NCBI GenBank assembly: GCA_038277395.1
Contig: CM076190.1
Coordinates: 237,205,177 to 237,269,176, forward strand
Direction: 5' to 3'
DNA length: 64,000 nucleotides
Origin: Dryocosmus kuriphilus
Taxonomy: Eukaryota; Arthropoda; Insecta; Hymenoptera; Cynipidae
Position numbers and translations under genes: made by a program
In this document: positions 59,860-64,000 of the stretch, in pieces
Numbering within the stretch: position 1 is the first letter of the stretch
Layout: each line of letters opens with the position of its first letter
Notes under the pieces: model-generated
Database searches by the model: none
The model's input: the letters and a program-made list of their open reading frames with translations, nothing else
Told to the model about the DNA's origin: nothing

Positions 59860-60310
59860 TGCTTTTGGTGTCGCTGAGTCCGAATCCGGGGTCCGTTTTT
59901 CTCCATCGGGTCAGGGTCAAGGTAGTTTCAAGGTCAAATCAATACTATTCCACGAATGTGGGCCAAGATGCCGTTTTTGTATGTTTTTGGGGTCCCTGAG
60001 TCCGAATTGAGGTCTGTTTGTCTCCATCAGGTCAGGATCAAGGTCATTTCAAGGTTAAATCGAGGAAAATACCTGTGAAAAGACACAATTACTACATCTG
60101 TACGTTTTTGGGGTCGCTGAGTCCGAATCCGGGGTCCGTTTTTTCCCATCAGGTCAAGGTCATTTCACGGTCAAATGACGATTATTCCACGAACGTGGGC
60201 CAAGATGCCGTTTTGTATGTTTTTGATGTCCCTGGGTGCGAATCCGAAGTCTGTTGGTCCTCATCAGGTCTGGATCAAGGTCATCTCAAGGTCGAATCGA
60301 GAAAAACACT
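59860..60310 (+). repeat. Left-arm subrepeats of the 59804-63260 element
   Basis: Subrepeats start near 59871, 59991, 60113 and 60228. They alternate GTCGCTGAGTCCGAATCC and GTCCCTGAGTCCGAATT types, each followed by 'CTCCATCAGGTCAGG(A/G)TCAAGG'. The same array is inverted at 62815-63200. Confidence 0.8.
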
Positions 60311-60599
60311 CGAAAGCCAATAACATTGAATACGTCGTATGATACAGATGTAACAAAAAATTGGATATATTGGTTTTCTTTTCTATGCTTCAAGACTTCT
60401 GTTTTAACGTGATACGGAGGACGGACGCTTAATTTATCCTCAGTTTTATAGAATATCATTTTTATATTCTGACTGACCGAATATCTCTGCGCTGAAGGAT
60501 GTAATATAGCAACATTGGTGAGCCCAGTTACAGTTTCTAAACTAACACTACATCTGCGTGGTGATACTTGAATTCTTCAAATCCTGTTACCGCGAGGAA

Positions 60600-60895
60600 T
60601 ACTGGGACGATGACAACTGCTTCGAAAGTAGATGTGCAGAATGACTCGCTTTCCAGTCCCAGGTGCTATCGAAGCCAGCATGGCGCGCTGCCTTGCAGGG
60701 GGGCGTTACGGTGTGAGAATGAAGCCGTAGTGTGTCTCTTGACGAGCTGACATTGTCCTCGTCAAAGTCAGAAAGCTCTCATTCTTAGACCAGAGAAGGT
60801 ATGAGAGTTATCACCCTCAGGACGGTGGACTCACCTGCGATCGGACCAAGATCCCTAACGCGTGGGTACTTAAATCTACTATGGGACCTAAAAAA
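60600..60895 (+). other. RTE-like 5' leader in front of the transposase gene
   Basis: It aligns with 28520-28806, the last part of the RTE LINE leader in unit 2. Shared strings include GCGC(G/A)CTGCCTTGCAGG, TGGACTCACCTGCGATCGGA and a matching ATGGG at the end. It therefore stops at the start codon of each downstream gene. It may serve as promoter or leader for the transposase, but this is inferred. Confidence 0.7.
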
Positions 60896-62752
60896 AACTA
60901 ACATAACACAACTTCAAATACTTCAAATAAACAGACTTCAGTGTCTTCATTAAAAACAAATGTAGCAAGTTCTTCACCTGAACACTACTGTAACAAATAT
61001 GTTGACGCATTTTGTTACGTATGTGCTAAGTATCACCTATCAGCTGATAGAAGACAAATATCCGATAAAATAAAAAATATTTACAAAAACTTTTTTGGAT
61101 TGGATATTTATGACCAAGAAAAAAACGGATACCACACAAGATATGTAGTGCTTGTTACATGATGATGACCAGATATGGTTCCGAAAAAAAACCTGAAAAA
61201 TTAAATTTTGTAAAACCTGCATATTGGTAAGACTCATCATGCGCAGCAAACTATTATATATGTTTGACAAAAGTGACAGGAACTAATAAAAAAAATATTC
61301 AGAGTATCAAATATCCTGAAGTTTCAACGTTAGTACGACCAGTAGAGGAAAATATTGATATTGACGATGAAAGCGACAGTTCAATAGATTCGACGGAGAG
61401 TATGTCAACCAATGATGCATGCGATATTAGTGACGCTGAAGAAGATGAATATAAAAATAGAGATGAATGTACTTCAGATGATGGAAATATGAGTACAAGT
61501 AGTGAATACTATGCTACTAATGGTCAAGACAAAACTCCAAAAATCATATATCAAAAAGAATTGAATGATCTTATAAGGAACCTGGATTTACCTAAAGATA
61601 AAGCGGAATATCTAGCTTCATACATGAAAGGCAACAACTGACTCTCAAAAGGCACAAGAAATATCATATTACCGAAACCAAGAGGAAAACTTTAGAAAAT
61701 ATTTTACGATGATAGGGGAACATTCATTAGTGAATTGCAATAATGTGGAAGGGTTAATGAACGAGTTCCAGATAGGAATCTATAAGGACAATGAATGGAG
61801 ACTATTTATAGACTCCTCCACTACAAGTCTGAAGGCAGTATTACTTCATAACACTAATGTTTTTGCTTCAATTCCCATAGCTCATTCAACCGTACTAAAA
61901 GAAGAATATAGTACGATGAAATTCATTTTAGAGACAATAAAATATTCTGAGCATAACTGGCTTATTTGCGGAGATCTTAAGATTTTAACTATACTGTTAG
62001 GACAACAAGCTAGAAATAGGAAATATCCTTGTTTTTTGTATTTATGGGACAGCAGAGATCGCAAGAAACATTATATAACGAAGATATGGCCGAACAGAAC
62101 CTCTTTCGAGGCTGGTTCTTATAATACTGTACGCGAAACACTGGTTGATCGCAGTAAGGTATTGCTTCCACCCCTCCACATCAAACTCGGCTTGATGAAG
62201 CAATATGTAAAAGCCTAAAATAAAGAAGGAGAGTGCTTTAAATATTTGAAGAAAAAATTCCCTAAACTCAGTGATGCAAAAATTAATGAAGGTATCTTTG
62301 ATGGATCACAAATACGTGAATTGTTAAAAGATAATGAGTTCGTTCTTGTAATGACTGACAAAGAAGGAGCAGCGTGAGTCAGTTTTAAAGAAGTTGTACA
62401 AAATTTTCTTGGAAATAATAAAAGCGTAGAGTACAAGAAAATAACGGATCGAATGTTGGAAAACTATAAGGAACTAGGATGTTTGATAAATTCAAAATTA
62501 GATTATTTGCATTCACATATAGATTACTTTCCACAGAATCTAGGGGATTTAAGTGAGAAGCAGAGAGAGAGGTTCCACCAAGATATCAAGAAAATGGAAA
62601 GAAGATATCACGGACGGTGGGATGTGAACATGATGGCTGATTACTGCTGGTCATTGAAGAGAGAAAGTAATAAAAAAGGAGTCAATCGTAAAAGAGAGTC
62701 ACTTGTACGATCATTTAAAAGGAAAAGAGTAAGATACCATACAGAACAATAG
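60890..62752 (+). pseudogene. Transposase-like gene of the 59804-63260 element
   Basis: The N-terminal part has YCNKYVDAFCYVCAKYHLS, a C-X2-C pair, near 60990. After frame changes and stops, VTGTNKKNIQSIKYPEVSTL (61267) and a highly acidic linker follow. The long C-terminal frame (about 61640-62752) has WRLFIDSSTTSLKAVLLHN, LICGDLKILTILLGQQ, LPPLHIKLGLMKQYVKA and RFHQDIKKMERRYHGRWD. It is broken by TAA at 62216 and by a TGA at 62375 where Trp is expected. From memory this is a common uncharacterised arthropod family. Its superfamily is not assigned. Confidence 0.75.
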
Positions 62753-62814
62753 ATAAATGAAGGTTCTCGATATTTTCTAAATCGATGATACATATAGTTA
62801 TAATGTCTGTCCCT

Positions 62815-63200
62815 GTTTACTCAGCGACCCTAAAAACGTATACATGTGGTAGTTGTGCCTGTTCACAGGAGTTTTCCTCGATTTAACCTTGAAATGACCT
62901 TGACCCGTACCTGATGGAGAAAAACGGACCCCGGATTCGGACTCAGCGACCGCAAAAACGTATAGATATAGTAATTGTGTCTTTTCACAGGATTTTTCCT
63001 CGATTCAACCTTGAAATGACCTTGATCCTGACCTGATAGAGACAAACAGATCTCGAATTCGGATTCAGGGACCTCAAAAACATACAAAAACGGCATCTTT
63101 GTCCACATTTGTGGAATAATCTTGATTTGACCTTAAAATGACCTTGACCCTGACCTGATGGAGAAAAAAGGACCCCGGATTCGGACTCAGCGACCCCAGA
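62815..63200 (-). repeat. Right-arm subrepeats of the 59804-63260 element
   Basis: Four subrepeats occur in inverted orientation to those at 59860-60310, with CTCAGCGACC and TTCAGGGACC starts near 62820, 62940, 63063 and 63185. Confidence 0.8.
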
Positions 63201-63260
63201 AACATATAGATATGGTAGTCTGGTCACGTGCACAGAATTTTTTTTTTCCGTGGGGCTGTG

Positions 63261-63890
63261 TAATAATGTCAAAAAATGAAAACGATATATATGCATCTTA
63301 TCAAAAAACGTCATTAGGAAAATTCTTAGTCTTAGCAAGTTCTTTTGCTGAAAAGTCGATTTTTAATAAACAAAAAAATTTTCACGCGTAACTCCAATAT
63401 TTTACGTCTTTAAAAAAAATTATATGTAGCAAATTTGTAGTCATTTCTAAGGTGAAAAGATTTATTTATGGTAATCTTTTTTGTATCTCATATGGTTTGG
63501 CGGAAAATTTGAATTCTTAACTTTTGGAAAAAATTTGGGTTGGACGAAACCAGAACCTTTGGTCAAAAACCGCTGGTTAACGATCTCTTCCTTTGCTTTT
63601 ATGCCCGCAAGAAGTATTTCAGAGCGCAATTCACTTAGATATGTCCTTCGAAGGTTATCGAGCCAACAGGCAACAACAACGACAGCTACAACAACGACAG
63701 ACAGCTACTAAATTAAAACATGTTGTTTCGAATTCAGAGAGTTTCGAAACGTCGAGATTTCATGAAACCAGAGAAAGTCAGTTTTCACATAAAATCTAGA
63801 CTTTCTCATTGAGATGAGAATGTAAAAAATAAGAGTTCGAAAGAATCCTTTTAACACAACGTGTATTGGATTTTTACATCCTCATCTCAA
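63261..63890 (+). repeat. Block C left arm, unit 3
   Basis: It aligns with 45620-46270 and with 15240-15342 plus 25595-26040. It includes AACCAGAACCTTTGGTC, an ACAACAACGACAG run and TCTCATTGAGATGAGAA. No gene is seen. Confidence 0.65.
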
Positions 63891-63891
63891 T

Positions 63892-64000
63892 TGAGCACAC
63901 TCCCACTGTAAAGAACGTTATGGTGAATTTTCACCAAATTTTGTAGAAAAAATTCACTATTTTGCAGTGAACTTTCACCAAATTTTATTGTGAATTTCCA
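63892..64000 (+). mobile_element. Start of an unidentified insertion at the window edge
   Basis: Block C similarity stops near 63890 and new sequence begins (CACTGTAAAGAACGTTATGG). It shows direct and inverted GGTGAATTTTCACCAAATTTT-type pieces (63932 and 63967). It looks like the start of a MITE or short repeat, but the other end is outside the window. Confidence 0.35.

Larger units (their letters stand above)
59804..63260 (+). mobile_element. DNA transposon with long inverted tandem-array ends, 3.5 kb
   Basis: The left end CACAGCCCCAC matches the reverse complement of the right end (GTGGGGCTGTG). Similarity continues through CTGTGCACGTGACCAGAC and several hundred bases on each side. The flanks TTAATAA and TAATAAT are consistent with a TAATAA-type duplication. 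Unit 2 (near 45600) is the empty site. Each arm consists of about four subrepeats of about 120 bp. A decayed transposase gene lies between the arms. Confidence 0.85.
46921..64000 (+). repeat. Tandem unit 3 (with nested insertions), cut by window end
   Basis: This is the third copy of the composite unit. Removing inserts at 48820-50049, 57961-59608 and 59804-63260 leaves about 10.7 kb, ending in block C at the window edge. It is the most complete copy: it has the unit-start segment, the full gene A, both element B ends and the long spacer. Confidence 0.8.

Noticed and set aside
5745..64000. A proviral virus locus (bracovirus or ichnovirus segments) as an explanation of the array
   Set aside because: No recognised segment-excision motif or typical gene family was seen. 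The repeated transposon content is explained without it. It stays a possibility only if the species is a parasitoid wasp.
1..64000. tRNA, rRNA and other structured RNA genes
   Set aside because: I looked for tRNA B-box-like strings and conserved rRNA strings and found none that supported a gene. A tRNAscan-SE or Infernal run would be decisive.

Overview
This window looks like nuclear DNA of an insect or related arthropod. It is AT-rich, its genes have GT-AG introns and signal-peptide exons, and it holds mariner, Harbinger-like, RTE-type LINE and errantivirus-like Gypsy elements. I could not narrow the species. No tRNA, rRNA, CRISPR array or bacterial operon was seen.

The backbone is a tandem array. 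The same ordered modules recur three times: unit 1 from about 5745 to 27786, unit 2 from about 27787 to 46920, and unit 3 from about 46921 past the window end. With nested insertions subtracted, a unit is roughly 9-11 kb. In order, a unit carries: a short formerly coding segment; tandem repeats of about 125 bp; a two-exon gene for a small secreted proline-rich protein ('gene A'), with tandem repeats of about 100 bp in its intron; a conserved spacer; a DNA transposon with long terminal inverted repeats and a decayed transposase ('element B'); and an inverted-repeat block with tandem repeats of about 190 bp ('block C'). Gene A has an open reading frame in units 2 (230 aa) and 3 (243 aa). In unit 1 it is a pseudogene with an intact signal-peptide exon.

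The units are riddled with younger insertions, which can be delimited because the other units give the empty site. Unit 1 has an errantivirus-like Gypsy at its left edge (1-5744, entering from outside the window), a mariner (7791-9084), a Harbinger-like MITE (11849-12410), a truncated mariner (12548-13679) and an LTR retrotransposon (15343-25594). That retrotransposon itself holds a DNA transposon (16474-19584). Unit 2 has an RTE LINE (28193-31503), a 5'-truncated LINE on the minus strand (36332-37683) and a long LINE with ORF1 and ORF2 (37905-42999). Unit 3 has a GC-rich retroposon-like insert (48820-50049), an unidentified insert with degenerate tandem repeats (57961-59608) and a DNA transposon with inverted arrays (59804-63260).

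All transposon genes here carry stops, frameshifts or truncations. The only apparently intact protein-coding genes are the two gene A copies. The most interesting features are this secreted-protein family inside an amplified unit, the element B transposase superfamily, and a LINE-like 5' leader in front of an unrelated DNA-transposon transposase.
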